A DNA stretch of 64,000 bases, taken from assembly GCF_026676115.1 (NCBI RefSeq), contig NZ_JAPONB010000001.1, forward strand, positions 372,001-436,000. The letters run 5' to 3'. How positions within the stretch are numbered: position 1 is the first letter of the stretch; the number at the start of each line of letters is the position of its first letter. The stretch is from Salinimicrobium sp. TH3. GTDB lineage: Bacteria; Bacteroidota; Bacteroidia; Flavobacteriales; Flavobacteriaceae. Both the position numbers and the translations under genes were made by a program. A model generated the notes under the pieces. That model saw only the letters and a program-made list of their open reading frames with translations, was not told where the DNA came from and made no database searches. This document shows, piece after piece, positions 26,405 to 36,288 of this stretch.

Positions 26405-27637
26405 ATGGCAAAAGAAGAATTAGAATGTTCCTTCTGCGGAAGAAAAAAACCTGAAACCAATCTGCTTATCGCCGGGCTGGACGCTCATATTTGCGACCGG
26501 TGTATTGAGCAGGCTCACGGGATCGTTATTGAAGAATCAAAACAAGACAGCTCGGGAGAACTTTCCTCAGAGCTAAAGCTTAGAAAGCCTCAGGCTATCA
26601 AAGGCTTTTTGGATCAATACGTTATTGGGCAGGAGCACACTAAAAAAGTGCTATCTGTCGCTGTTTATAATCACTACAAAAGATTATTACAGCCGGTGAA
26701 TAACGATGACATCGAGATCCAGAAAAGTAATATTATAATGGTAGGGGAAACCGGTACCGGTAAAACCCTTATGGCCAAAACCATAGCCAAAATGCTAAAC
26801 GTGCCGCTGGCTATCGTAGATGCCACGGTATTGACCGAAGCCGGTTATGTGGGGGAAGATGTGGAAAGCATACTTACCCGTTTGCTTCAGGCTGCCGATT
26901 ATAACCTGGAGAAGGCACAACACGGGATCGTATTTATTGATGAGATCGACAAGATTGCCCGCAAGAGCGATAACCCTTCTATCACCCGCGACGTGTCGGG
27001 AGAAGGCGTGCAGCAGGCATTACTTAAACTCCTGGAAGGAACTACAGTGAATGTTCCGCCAAAAGGAGGTCGTAAACATCCCGATCAAAAGTTTATTGAA
27101 GTAGATACAGAAAATATTCTCTTCGTAACAGGAGGAGCTTTTGACGGCATTGAGAAAAACATTAGCAAGCGACTCAATATGCAGGCGGTTGGTTTTAGTG
27201 CTTCCAAAAGCGATGATGCTATTGAGCGGGAAAACCTGCTTAAGTACATCATTCCAAAAGATTTAAAAGATTTTGGATTGATCCCCGAAATTATTGGTCG
27301 TCTCCCGGTGCTTACGCACATGAACCCACTGGATAGAAAAACCCTTAGGTCAATACTTACAGAGCCTAAAAATGCCATTATTAAGCAGTACCAAAAACTG
27401 TTTGAAATGGATGATATTAACTTTACTATTACCGATGAAGCTCTTGATTTCATTGTAGAAAAGGCAATAGAATATAAGCTTGGAGCTCGTGGCTTAAGAT
27501 CCCTCTGTGAAGCTATTCTTACCGATGCGATGTTTGAGATGCCCGAAGGAAATACCAACGTTCTGGAAGTGGATAGAGATTATGCCGAGGAGAAACTGGA
27601 TAAATCTGGTATAAAAAGACTCAAAGCAGTATCTTAA
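26405..27637 (+). CDS. clpX: ATP-dependent Clp protease ATP-binding subunit ClpX
   Basis: 410 residues. The N-terminal zinc-binding domain ([10 protein letters not shown] ... CDRC), Walker A GETGTGKT, pore loop GYVGED, Walker [11 protein letters not shown] and the C-terminal small AAA+ domain are all present. ClpX recognises tagged or damaged proteins, unfolds them with ATP and feeds them to ClpP. Confidence 0.97.
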   Translation: MAKEELECSFCGRKKPETNLLIAGLDAHICDRCIEQAHGIVIEESKQDSSGELSSELKLRKPQAIKGFLDQYVIGQEHTKKVLSVAVYNHYKRLLQPVNNDDIEIQKSNIIMVGETGTGKTLMAKTIAKMLNVPLAIVDATVLTEAGYVGEDVESILTRLLQAADYNLEKAQHGIVFIDEIDKIARKSDNPSITRDVSGEGVQQALLKLLEGTTVNVPPKGGRKHPDQKFIEVDTENILFVTGGAFDGIEKNISKRLNMQAVGFSASKSDDAIERENLLKYIIPKDLKDFGLIPEIIGRLPVLTHMNPLDRKTLRSILTEPKNAIIKQYQKLFEMDDINFTITDEALDFIVEKAIEYKLGARGLRSLCEAILTDAMFEMPEGNTNVLEVDRDYAEEKLDKSGIKRLKAVS

Positions 27638-27658
27638 TAAAGTATCAAAAATGATATT

Positions 27659-27690
27659 TAAAGCCATTCTTTTAGAATGGCTTTTTTTTG
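27659..27690 (+). terminator. Terminator of clpPX
   Basis: AAGCCATTCT-TTT-AGAATGGCTT, a 10-bp perfect stem, followed by a run of eight Ts, 23 bases after the clpX stop codon. Confidence 0.92.
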
Positions 27691-27793
27691 ACCCTGTATT
27701 CCAGGACCTTCTAATTTTTGAAAATTTTAATACAACAATTCGAATAAACGTGTAAATTAGACAGAATGTAATGATTTGTTAAATAGACATATA

Positions 27794-28234
27794 ATGGAAA
27801 AATTAAATCCCTACCTTACTTTTTCCGGCAATTGTGAAGAAGCTTTTTATTTCTATAAATCGATTTTTGGAGGCGAATTCTCTCATATAAGTCGATATCG
27901 GGATATCCCGTCAGATGAAGGGCTCGAGATTCCGGAGTATAGAATGAATAAGATTAAGCACATTGTGTTACCCCTTGGAGAAAAATGCCAATTAATTGGG
28001 AGTGATTGCGATGATGGATGGTGCCCAGAGGTGGTAAAGGGGAACAATCTTTCTCTCGCAATCGATGTGGAAAGTAAACAAAAAGCCGACAAGTACTTTG
28101 AAGCTTTATGTGCCGAAGGTTCTATTACCATGCAAATAGGTGATGTTTTCTGGGGAAGTTACTATGGAATGTGTACAGACAAGTTTGGAGTAACCTGGAT
28201 CATTAACCATCCCAAGCCCGAAGGTAATACCTAG
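27794..28234 (+). CDS. PhnB-like VOC-family protein
   Basis: 146 residues from the ATG MEKLNPYLTF; an upstream TTG would add six residues. The start PYLTFSGNCEEAFYFYKSIFGG and the end FWGSYYGMCTDKFGVTWIIN are the characteristic first and last motifs of PhnB-like glyoxalase-fold proteins. These proteins lack a firmly assigned reaction. It is coupled to the SRPBCC gene, which starts one base after its stop codon. Confidence 0.9.
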   Translation: MEKLNPYLTFSGNCEEAFYFYKSIFGGEFSHISRYRDIPSDEGLEIPEYRMNKIKHIVLPLGEKCQLIGSDCDDGWCPEVVKGNNLSLAIDVESKQKADKYFEALCAEGSITMQIGDVFWGSYYGMCTDKFGVTWIINHPKPEGNT

Positions 28235-28235
28235 A

Positions 28236-28688
28236 ATGCAGCAACTGGAGATTAATACTGCGATTCAAATTTCAAGATCTAAAACTGCCATTTTTGAAGC
28301 AATAGTACATGCGGAAAAAATGAGCGGGTACTTTATTTCAAGTTCCTCGGGTAGCCTGCAGGAAGGGAAAACCATTAGGTGGACCTTTCCCGAATTCCCT
28401 GATAGTTTTCCTGTTAAAGTTGTTCAGGTAAATGCCTCTGAAAAGGTCATTTTTGAGTGGGATGGAGCCGAAGGTTTCAAAACTACCGTAAAAATTAGCC
28501 TTGAGAAAATTACCGGTACCCAAACCCTGGTAAGGGTGACCGAAGGAAAGATGGAGGTAACCGAACAGGGAATAACCTGGTATGGGCGGAACACCGAGGG
28601 CTGGGCTAATTTTTTGGCCAGTTTAAAAGCTTATATGGAGCACGGTATAAACCTTCGCAAAGGTGCATTTGATTATCTTAAAAAATAG
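28236..28688 (+). CDS. SRPBCC/AHSA1-type protein
   Basis: 150 residues with the start-domain pattern: N-terminal strand INTAIQISRSKTAIFEAIV, a central beta-sheet containing IRWTFPEFPDSFPVKVVQV and VIFEWDGAEGFKTTVKISL, and a long C-terminal helix (NTEGWANFLASLKAYMEHG). AHSA1-like SRPBCC proteins bind hydrophobic ligands or act with Hsp90-like partners; the ligand is unknown. The one-base gap from the VOC gene suggests coupled translation. Confidence 0.88.
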   Translation: MQQLEINTAIQISRSKTAIFEAIVHAEKMSGYFISSSSGSLQEGKTIRWTFPEFPDSFPVKVVQVNASEKVIFEWDGAEGFKTTVKISLEKITGTQTLVRVTEGKMEVTEQGITWYGRNTEGWANFLASLKAYMEHGINLRKGAFDYLKK

Positions 28689-28720
28689 ATTTTTAATTTC
28701 TTTATTCAAGGGACGTGAGA

Positions 28721-29284
28721 ATGAAATCTTCCGATGTAATTAATGATCTTATTGTTCGTACAGAGGCCAATTTAAGAATGGCCCGGGAGCTAAACAAAAG
28801 ATCTGTCCATGATCTTAACCAAAGTCCTGGGGCGGGTTCCTGGAGTGCATTGGAATGTATTGAGCATCTCAATTATTACGGGGATTTCTATGTTCCTGAA
28901 ATTGAAAACCGAATTGCTTCTTCGCCTTATCCGCATGAAGAGATCTTCAGGAGTGGTTTTCTGGGAAATTATTTTGCTCAAAGTATGCTTCCAAAAGAGG
29001 GTTTTAAAAAGATGAAAACCTTGAAGAGTACTAATCCTTCGGGAAAGAAACTGGGCAAAGAAGTTATTGACAGGTTTATCATGCATCAGCAAAAGTTACT
29101 GGAGTTGCTCAAAAAAGCAAAAAACGTCAGTCTTACCCGTACCAAAACCGGGATAAGTATTTCCAGGTTCATCAGGTTGCGGCTGGGAGATACTTTGAGA
29201 GTGGTGATCTATCATAATCAAAGACATCTACTTCAGGCAGAGAGGGCGCTGGAATCTGTAGGAACTTCTGCAGCCGAAACATAG
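28721..29284 (+). CDS. DinB-family (four-helix bundle metalloenzyme-like) protein
   Basis: 187 residues from the ATG MKSSDVINDL; a GTG six bases upstream is possible. The DinB/YfiT pattern is visible: SWSALECIEHLNYYGDFY (first His), FIMHQQKLLELLKKA, and VVIYHNQRHLLQAERAL (terminal His motif). Members use a His triad to bind a metal and often act as thiol transferases. It is the third gene of a small plus-strand group with the VOC and SRPBCC genes. Confidence 0.88.
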   Translation: MKSSDVINDLIVRTEANLRMARELNKRSVHDLNQSPGAGSWSALECIEHLNYYGDFYVPEIENRIASSPYPHEEIFRSGFLGNYFAQSMLPKEGFKKMKTLKSTNPSGKKLGKEVIDRFIMHQQKLLELLKKAKNVSLTRTKTGISISRFIRLRLGDTLRVVIYHNQRHLLQAERALESVGTSAAET

Positions 29285-29364
29285 GTTAAGAGAAGTTTCA
29301 AAAATGTCATTTTTAAATCTTTTTAAATCCAGGTGTAGGGGTGAATCTTTTAGTAGCAGGAAAT

Positions 29365-29398
29365 AAAAAACCCGCTTCATTGCTGAAGCGGGTTTTCC
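29365..29398 (-). terminator. Terminator of groEL (bidirectional)
   Basis: AACCCGCTTCA-TTGC-TGAAGCGGGTT, an 11-bp perfect stem, with As to the left (Ts on the minus strand) and TTTT to the right. It can serve groEL on the minus strand and the DinB gene on the plus strand. Confidence 0.92.
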
Positions 29399-29446
29399 TA
29401 TCATTGAGTGAGTCTAAATTCTCACATCTAAAATCTAACTTCTAGA

Positions 29447-31120
<1,674 letters not shown>

Positions 31121-31190
31121 TTAATTTTGTTTTCAAAAATTGATTAAGTGAAAAACCGCCTGTAAGATGATGGCGGTGTAACCACAGGGG

Positions 31191-31466
31191 TTATACTATA
31201 GCAAGAATATCTTCCTCTCTCATGATAAGGTAATCTTTACCTTCCAGTTTGAGCTCGGTACCTGCATATTTTCCATAAAGCACACTGTCACCAACCTTCA
31301 CGGTCATGTCGTGATCTTTTTTACCGCCGCCTACGGCTACTACTGTGCCTTTTTGAGGCTTTTCTTTTGCGGTTTCTGGAATGTAAATACCTGATGCAGT
31401 TTGAGTTTCAGCTGCGGCAGGCTCAACAAGTACTCTGTCTGAAAGAGGTTTAATGTTTAGTGCCAT
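31191..31466 (-). CDS. groS: Co-chaperonin GroES
   Basis: 91 residues with [17 protein letters not shown] at the start, the mobile loop ([16 protein letters not shown]), the roof segment and the C-terminal EEDILAIV. GroES caps the GroEL chamber. It precedes groEL in the usual order. The secG terminator directly upstream implies its own promoter in the roughly 90-base gap. No CIRCE-like operator was found there. Confidence 0.97.
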   Translation of the reverse strand: MALNIKPLSDRVLVEPAAAETQTASGIYIPETAKEKPQKGTVVAVGGGKKDHDMTVKVGDSVLYGKYAGTELKLEGKDYLIMREEDILAIV

Positions 31467-31552
31467 TTTACAAATGTATTTTAGTTAATGATTCTATTAA
31501 TTGAACTGGCTTAAAGACGAAAATTGTGCCAGTTGGTAAATGCTGACAAAAG

Positions 31553-31588
31553 CCAAAAAAAAATGCCAGCTTGTCATAAGCTGGCATT
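31553..31588 (-). terminator. Terminator of secG
   Basis: AATGCCAGCTT and AAGCTGGCATT (11 bp, 5-base loop) are followed on the minus strand by nine Ts, 25 bases after the secG stop codon. Confidence 0.93.
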
Positions 31589-31612
31589 ATAAGATATATT
31601 TTAGAAAACTGT

Positions 31613-31951
31613 TTAGTTCTGCTCTCCGGGATTGTTGGCAGGAGTTTCAATAGGTGCAGGGATGTTGGTTTCCACCTCTGGTTCACCGCCCATTATCTTA
31701 GATTCTCCAACTCCATTTCCATCCATGATGGTAACGTTGGAAAGTAGGATAAGCACAAGTAAAAGTGTAGCCAGGGTCCAGGTACTTTTATCTAAAAAGT
31801 CCGAAGTTTTTTGGACTCCCCCAATTTGGTTTGCACCACCGCCAAAGGCAGATGATAGTCCGCCACCCTTAGGGTTTTGAACCATGATAACCACTACCAG
31901 CAAAAACGCTACTATAATTATAAGTGTCAAAAAGATTGTAAACGTGCTCAT
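31613..31951 (-). CDS. secG: Preprotein translocase subunit SecG
   Basis: 112 residues with two transmembrane helices: FTIFLTLIIIVAFLLVVVIM, and the second around STWTLATLLLVLILLSNV. They are joined by the SecG loop QNPKGGGLSSAFGGGANQIGG. The C-terminus has a short acidic/proline tail typical of Bacteroidota homologues. SecG assists SecYEA translocation at the inner membrane. It starts 5 bases after the TPR gene. Confidence 0.94.
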   Translation of the reverse strand: MSTFTIFLTLIIIVAFLLVVVIMVQNPKGGGLSSAFGGGANQIGGVQKTSDFLDKSTWTLATLLLVLILLSNVTIMDGNGVGESKIMGGEPEVETNIPAPIETPANNPGEQN

Positions 31952-31956
31952 TATGC

Positions 31957-32805
31957 TTAACTGTTATTTTCCTGTAATTTTTCGATTGCCCGAATTTGGT
32001 CTGCAAAGAAACCACTTTTTTCCGGATTTTTCAAAATTAAAATTTTATATGCCTGTATGGCTTTTTTGTAGTTTTTTTGTTCCAGGTATACCCGCGCTAA
32101 AGTCTCTGTCATAAGGGATTCCGGCGCTGCCAGGCTGTCCTCTGCGAGATTGGCTTTTTTTGCAGTTTTTGAGGGGGTAATGCGGGGATTTTTGGAAATA
32201 AATTCCTCAATTAGTTCAAATTTTCTGCTCTTTGCTTCCTGTTCTTCTGAAGATAATCCTTCCCTGTTTATAGGTTTTGCTGAAGCAAGTTTTAACCATT
32301 CTGAAAAAGAGTGATTTTCATTGGGATTAAAAGAGAGGGGTTTTCCCAAATCAAGGGAATCATCTTCAGCTGAAGTTTGCCCTTCTTTTTCTCTTCTTCT
32401 GAAAAGCTCAGGATCAAAAACCTGTTCAGATTCCTTCACCTTCATCTTTAAAGCCTTGTCAAGAGAGAGGTTGTCATCTTTTGTTTCCGCCTCTCCGGGC
32501 TGTAGATCTTCAATATCCTTTTGACGCTGCTCCTGTTTTTTAATGGAATTGGCGATCTTGTTCTGGTTGAATTCTTCGGAGGTTATAAAATCGAACAGTA
32601 CTCCTCGATCTGCGGTGTGGGCAGCTGCAACCTTTAATTCTTTATTGTAATGTAAACTATTTACATTTTTAAGCCCCTTTAGCCGCACCGCACGGGCAGC
32701 CTGGAAGTACGGATATTTTTTCAAGACCTCGTGCAGGGCTTTTGTCTGCTCAAAAGAGACTGCAGCCGGGTTTTTTAATATCGATATTACTTCCTCCTGT
32801 TTCAT
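31957..32805 (-). CDS. Cytoplasmic protein with C-terminal TPR-like motif
   Basis: 282 residues with no signal peptide. The N-terminal 75 residues are helical (VISILKNPAAVSFEQTKALH, YFQAARAVRLKGLKNV). The middle is low-complexity and rich in E, S and K. The C-terminus has one tetratricopeptide-like repeat (ETLARVYLEQKNYKKAIQAY). It overlaps the lptE stop codon by one base and precedes secG, an arrangement conserved in flavobacteria. Its function is unknown; the context hints at envelope biogenesis. Confidence 0.8.
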   Translation of the reverse strand: MKQEEVISILKNPAAVSFEQTKALHEVLKKYPYFQAARAVRLKGLKNVNSLHYNKELKVAAAHTADRGVLFDFITSEEFNQNKIANSIKKQEQRQKDIEDLQPGEAETKDDNLSLDKALKMKVKESEQVFDPELFRRREKEGQTSAEDDSLDLGKPLSFNPNENHSFSEWLKLASAKPINREGLSSEEQEAKSRKFELIEEFISKNPRITPSKTAKKANLAEDSLAAPESLMTETLARVYLEQKNYKKAIQAYKILILKNPEKSGFFADQIRAIEKLQENNS

Positions 32806-33311
32806 TACCAGTTTGTAAGGGTGGCGTTAAAAATATCCTGGGTGATGCGGGTGAATATTTCCTCAAGGGCCGTTGCCAAAGTGGAGCCGGAAAGCTGATC
32901 GTTGGCAGGATAATCATAGTAAAAAGAGAATCGCCTGTCTAAAATGTCCTTTTCGGGATCAAGCGTATTATAATATCGCAAATTCACCACAATGGTAAGT
33001 CTGTTTTGAGCAGCCGTACTTTGAGCTGTTGCACTCATTGGGGACACGTAATAATCCACTATTTCACCTTCATATACCAAATCTCCGTTTTCATCTGTCA
33101 GGTTTAGGTTTGTCTGACTTTGAATAAGATCCTGAAGCTGCAGTGTAAAGGTGCGGTCTATTCCCGGTTCTACTATTGGTGCTGCATTTTGGAAATAATT
33201 CACCTGGAAGGTTTGTGCCTCACCAACATCGGCTCCCGTAAATGAGTAGATGCCACAGGAATGGAAGCTAAGGAGGAACAGGGAGACAAGCAGCAGTTGT
33301 ATTTTTTTCAT
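32805..33311 (-). CDS. LptE-like lipoprotein (LPS transport)
   Basis: 168 residues with a lipoprotein signal peptide (LLSFHSCG, Cys19) and the opening motif CGIYSFTGADV seen in Bacteroidota LptE-like proteins. The alternating strands and two helices fit the LptE alpha/beta sandwich. LptE plugs the LptD barrel and helps deliver lipopolysaccharide to the cell surface. It lies 27 bases downstream of the sigma-54 activator gene and overlaps the next gene by one base. Confidence 0.85.
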   Translation of the reverse strand: MKKIQLLLVSLFLLSFHSCGIYSFTGADVGEAQTFQVNYFQNAAPIVEPGIDRTFTLQLQDLIQSQTNLNLTDENGDLVYEGEIVDYYVSPMSATAQSTAAQNRLTIVVNLRYYNTLDPEKDILDRRFSFYYDYPANDQLSGSTLATALEEIFTRITQDIFNATLTNW

Positions 33312-33338
33312 AAAATAATAGTTGTCAAAAATGACATT

Positions 33339-34595
33339 TTACAGGTCGTATTGTTTGATCTTTCTGTACAGAGTGCGCTCACTTATCCCCAATTCTTCAG
33401 CCGCTGCCTTTCGTTTTCCGTTGTGACGCTCCAGGGATTTCTTGATGAGTTCCAGTTCTTTGTCCTGAAGGGAAAGGGTTTCTTCCTCCTCAATTTCTTC
33501 AGCAAAATAATATTTATCCTGTTTATCGGGTTGATTTTGCTGCGGAATTTGAAGCACTTCCAGTTGCTCGTCTGTTATTTCTTCGGGAATGACATCTTCC
33601 TCATCATTATTTCCATAGATCTTTTTAATAAGGCTTTCGTTTTCCTCTTTCACATTTGTGTGACTCTCATTCTCCATAAGCTCCAAAGTGAGCTTTTTAA
33701 GATCGTTAAGGTCATTTTTCATGTCGAAAAGTACTTTGTAAAGGATCTCCCTTTCATTGCTGAAGTCACTTTCTTTTTTCTTCTCCTCAATAATTGCCGG
33801 TAAATTACTGCCATAACCGGGGAGATACTCTTTAAGCTTTGCAGCGTCAATACTTCTTTCCTGTTCCAGGACAGAAATTTGTTCGGCCAGATTTCTTAGC
33901 TGCCTTACGTTTCCATTCCATCGGTACTTTTGTAACAGGCTTATGGCATCATCATCAAGCCTTATCGTGGGCATTTTGTACTTTAAAGCAAAATCTGATG
34001 CAAATTTCCTAAAGAGCAGGTGGATATCGTCTTTTCGCTCGCGCAGGGGCGGCAGGTATATTTCGACGGTACTTAACCTGTAATACAGATCTTCCCGAAA
34101 TTTCTCCTTTTTAATAGCCTCGCTCATGTTGAGGTTGGTGGCAGCTACAATACGAACATTTGTTTTCTGCACTTTGGAAGATCCTACTTTAATGAACTCC
34201 CCGTTTTCAAGGACTCTTAATAATCGAACCTGCGTAGTTAAAGGTAATTCCCCAACTTCATCCAGAAAAATAGTCCCGCCATCGGCGACCTCAAAATATC
34301 CGCTTCGGGTTTGGGAGGCGCCGGTAAAAGCCCCTTTTTCATGCCCAAACAATTCCGAATCAATGGTGCCTTCGGGGATTGCTCCACAGTTGACAGCAAT
34401 GTATTTTCCATGCTTTCGGTGAGAGAGGGCGTGGATGATCTTGGGAATACTTTCCTTTCCCACACCGCTTTCCCCGGTTACCAGCACAGAGATATCTGTA
34501 GGAGCCACCTGCATGGCCTTTTCTACAGCCCTGTTAAGCTTCTGGTCATTCCCCAGAATGCCAAAACGTTGTTTTATTGCCTGAATGCTTTCCAT
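33339..34595 (-). CDS. Sigma-54-dependent activator without receiver domain
   Basis: 418 residues that begin almost directly with the AAA+ domain: Walker A GESGVGKE (41-48), the sigma-54-contacting GAFTGA loop (88-93) and Walker B GGTIFLDEVGEL. A long acidic linker (about 250-375) follows, then a C-terminal Fis-type helix-turn-helix (GKRKAAAEELGISERTLYRK). No receiver, PAS or GAF domain precedes the ATPase, so control must come from elsewhere, perhaps from the linker or a partner. It belongs to the conserved miaB-activator-lptE-secG block. Confidence 0.93.
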   Translation of the reverse strand: MESIQAIKQRFGILGNDQKLNRAVEKAMQVAPTDISVLVTGESGVGKESIPKIIHALSHRKHGKYIAVNCGAIPEGTIDSELFGHEKGAFTGASQTRSGYFEVADGGTIFLDEVGELPLTTQVRLLRVLENGEFIKVGSSKVQKTNVRIVAATNLNMSEAIKKEKFREDLYYRLSTVEIYLPPLRERKDDIHLLFRKFASDFALKYKMPTIRLDDDAISLLQKYRWNGNVRQLRNLAEQISVLEQERSIDAAKLKEYLPGYGSNLPAIIEEKKKESDFSNEREILYKVLFDMKNDLNDLKKLTLELMENESHTNVKEENESLIKKIYGNNDEEDVIPEEITDEQLEVLQIPQQNQPDKQDKYYFAEEIEEEETLSLQDKELELIKKSLERHNGKRKAAAEELGISERTLYRKIKQYDL

Positions 34596-34601
34596 CTATA
34601 A

Positions 34602-34667
34602 GTTCAAGGTTCAAGGTTTAAAGTTTAAGGTTCAGTTGCTGAACACTGAACACTGAGCACTGAACAC
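34602..34667. repeat. Two heptamer arrays of opposite polarity between miaB and the activator gene
   Basis: Five 7-base units GTTYARK-like (GTTCAAG, GTTCAAG, GTTTAAA, GTTTAAG, GTTCAGT; 34602-34636) are followed by four units TGAACAC/TGAGCAC (34640-34667). GTTCA and TGAAC are reverse complements, so the arrays can pair in several registers; the central hairpin is GTTCAG-TTG-CTGAAC. The block fills nearly the whole intergenic gap. Confidence 0.85.
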
Positions 34668-36112
34668 TAGTTATTCTCGCTATACCCAACTGCTTCTCCT
34701 ATTAGGGTAGCACTGGTGCAATCTTCTATCTTAACATTTACAAAATCCCCTACTTTGTAGTTCTTCTTTGGGAAAACCGCGACTGTATTCTGGGTAGTTC
34801 TGCCGCTCCAATGAGCATCAGATTTTTTCGATTCTTTCTCGATCAAAACTTCTACTGTTTTGCCAACGAACTGCTGCGTTCTGTAAAGGCTGTGTTCCCG
34901 CTGAAGGCTGACAATCTCTGTAAGTCTTCTTTTCTTCACTTCTTCGGGCACATCATCTTCAAGCTTTCTTGCCGCCATTGTTCCCGGTCTTTCAGAATAT
35001 GCGAACATGAAACCATAGTCGTATTTCACGTATTCCATTAATGATAGCGTGTCCTGGTGATCCTCTTCAGTTTCTGTAGGGAAGCCGGTGATCATATCCT
35101 GGGAAATAGCGACATCGGGAATTAATCTTTTGATGTTATCTATTAGGGTGAAATATTCCTCCCGGGTATGGAGGCGGTTCATTTCCTTGAGGATCCTATT
35201 GCTTCCGCTTTGCACAGGAAGGTGGATGTAATTACAAATATTTCTATATTTTGCCATTGCCTCGATCACGTCCAGGGTCATATCCTGCGGGTTGGAGGTG
35301 GAAAATCTAATTCTCATTTTAGGATGTGCTTCGGCAACCATTCGCAAAAGTGCAGCGAAGTTTGTGGCGGTCGCTTTCTGCATTTCAGAAGCATTCTTAA
35401 AATCCTTTTTAAGTCCGCCGCCGTACCATAGATAGCTGTCAACATTCTGTCCCAAAAGAGTGATTTCTTTGAAGCCTTTTTTTGCGAGATCATTCACTTC
35501 TTCCATAATGCTCTGTGGATCCCGGCTGCGCTCTCTTCCTCTTGTAAAGGGAACCACGCAAAAGGTGCACATATTATCACAACCACGGGTAATAGAGACA
35601 AAAGCCGAAACGCCGTTGCTTTGCAGTCGAACCGGTGAAATATCGCCGTAAGTTTCATCTTTGGAAAGAATTACATTTACCGCGTTTCTTCCTTCCTCAA
35701 CTTCATTTATAAGGTTTGGAAGATCTTTATATGCATCGGGTCCTACAACGAGGTCAACGATCTTTTCTTCTTCCAGGAATTTAGCTTTAAGACGCTCGGC
35801 CATACAGCCAAGGACTCCCACTTTCATCCCCGGATTAATTTTCTTTACTGCGTTATATTTTTCCAGTCTCTTGCGAACTGTTTGTTCTGCTTTATCTCGT
35901 ATAGAACAGGTGTTAATAAGAACAAGGTCTGCTTCCTCAAGGCTCTGCGTAGTATCAAAGCCTTCTTTGGCAAGAATGGATGCTACGATCTCGCTGTCGC
36001 TAAAGTTCATCTGGCAGCCATAGCTCTCGATCATCAGCTTTTTCCCGTTTCCGGTCTTAGGCTCCATTACCAGTGCATTTCCCTGCTGTTTTTCATCTAT
36101 AATCTTCTCCAT
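34667..36112 (-). CDS. miaB: tRNA-2-methylthio-N6-dimethylallyladenosine synthase
   Basis: 481 residues with the three N-terminal cluster cysteines (Cys33 in YGCQMNF, Cys69 in INTCSIRD, Cys103 in LGCMAE), the radical-SAM triad CDNMCTFC (Cys178, 182, 185) and a C-terminal TRAM domain. MiaB adds a methylthio group to i6A37 of tRNAs using two 4Fe-4S clusters. It reads as complete. A good -7 box lies upstream. Confidence 0.95.
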   Translation of the reverse strand: MEKIIDEKQQGNALVMEPKTGNGKKLMIESYGCQMNFSDSEIVASILAKEGFDTTQSLEEADLVLINTCSIRDKAEQTVRKRLEKYNAVKKINPGMKVGVLGCMAERLKAKFLEEEKIVDLVVGPDAYKDLPNLINEVEEGRNAVNVILSKDETYGDISPVRLQSNGVSAFVSITRGCDNMCTFCVVPFTRGRERSRDPQSIMEEVNDLAKKGFKEITLLGQNVDSYLWYGGGLKKDFKNASEMQKATATNFAALLRMVAEAHPKMRIRFSTSNPQDMTLDVIEAMAKYRNICNYIHLPVQSGSNRILKEMNRLHTREEYFTLIDNIKRLIPDVAISQDMITGFPTETEEDHQDTLSLMEYVKYDYGFMFAYSERPGTMAARKLEDDVPEEVKKRRLTEIVSLQREHSLYRTQQFVGKTVEVLIEKESKKSDAHWSGRTTQNTVAVFPKKNYKVGDFVNVKIEDCTSATLIGEAVGYSENN

Positions 36113-36145
36113 ATTTCAAAAAAGTACCATTAGGTAATTGAACGG

Positions 36146-36177
36146 GCAAAGATACGTTTTTAGTTGAGAAGTGACAA
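36146..36177 (-). promoter_or_regulatory. Promoter of miaB
   Basis: On the minus strand TTTG (36177-36174) and TATCTTTG (36153-36146) are 20 bases apart, one base more than the optimum, and lie 33 bases before the miaB start. Confidence 0.65.
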
Positions 36178-36261
36178 AGTGACAGGAAGAAATAATGTCT
36201 TTTCTGTAGACCTGATAAATGCATTTTTGAAAATTAAAAAAGCGATGTTTAAAATTTCCTA

Positions 36262-36269
36262 TACTTTTG
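36262..36269 (+). promoter_or_regulatory. -7 element of topA
   Basis: TACTTTTG matches TAnnTTTG, 19 bases before the topA ATG. No convincing -33 TTTG lies at the expected spacing. Confidence 0.5.
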
Positions 36270-36288
36270 CAAATCTAAAAAAGATACT

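Noticed and set aside
31516-31531. Possible sigma-54 promoter (TGGCAC-N5-TCGT) upstream of groES
   Set aside because: The -24 half matches but the -12 GC is missing, and groESL is not normally RpoN-dependent.
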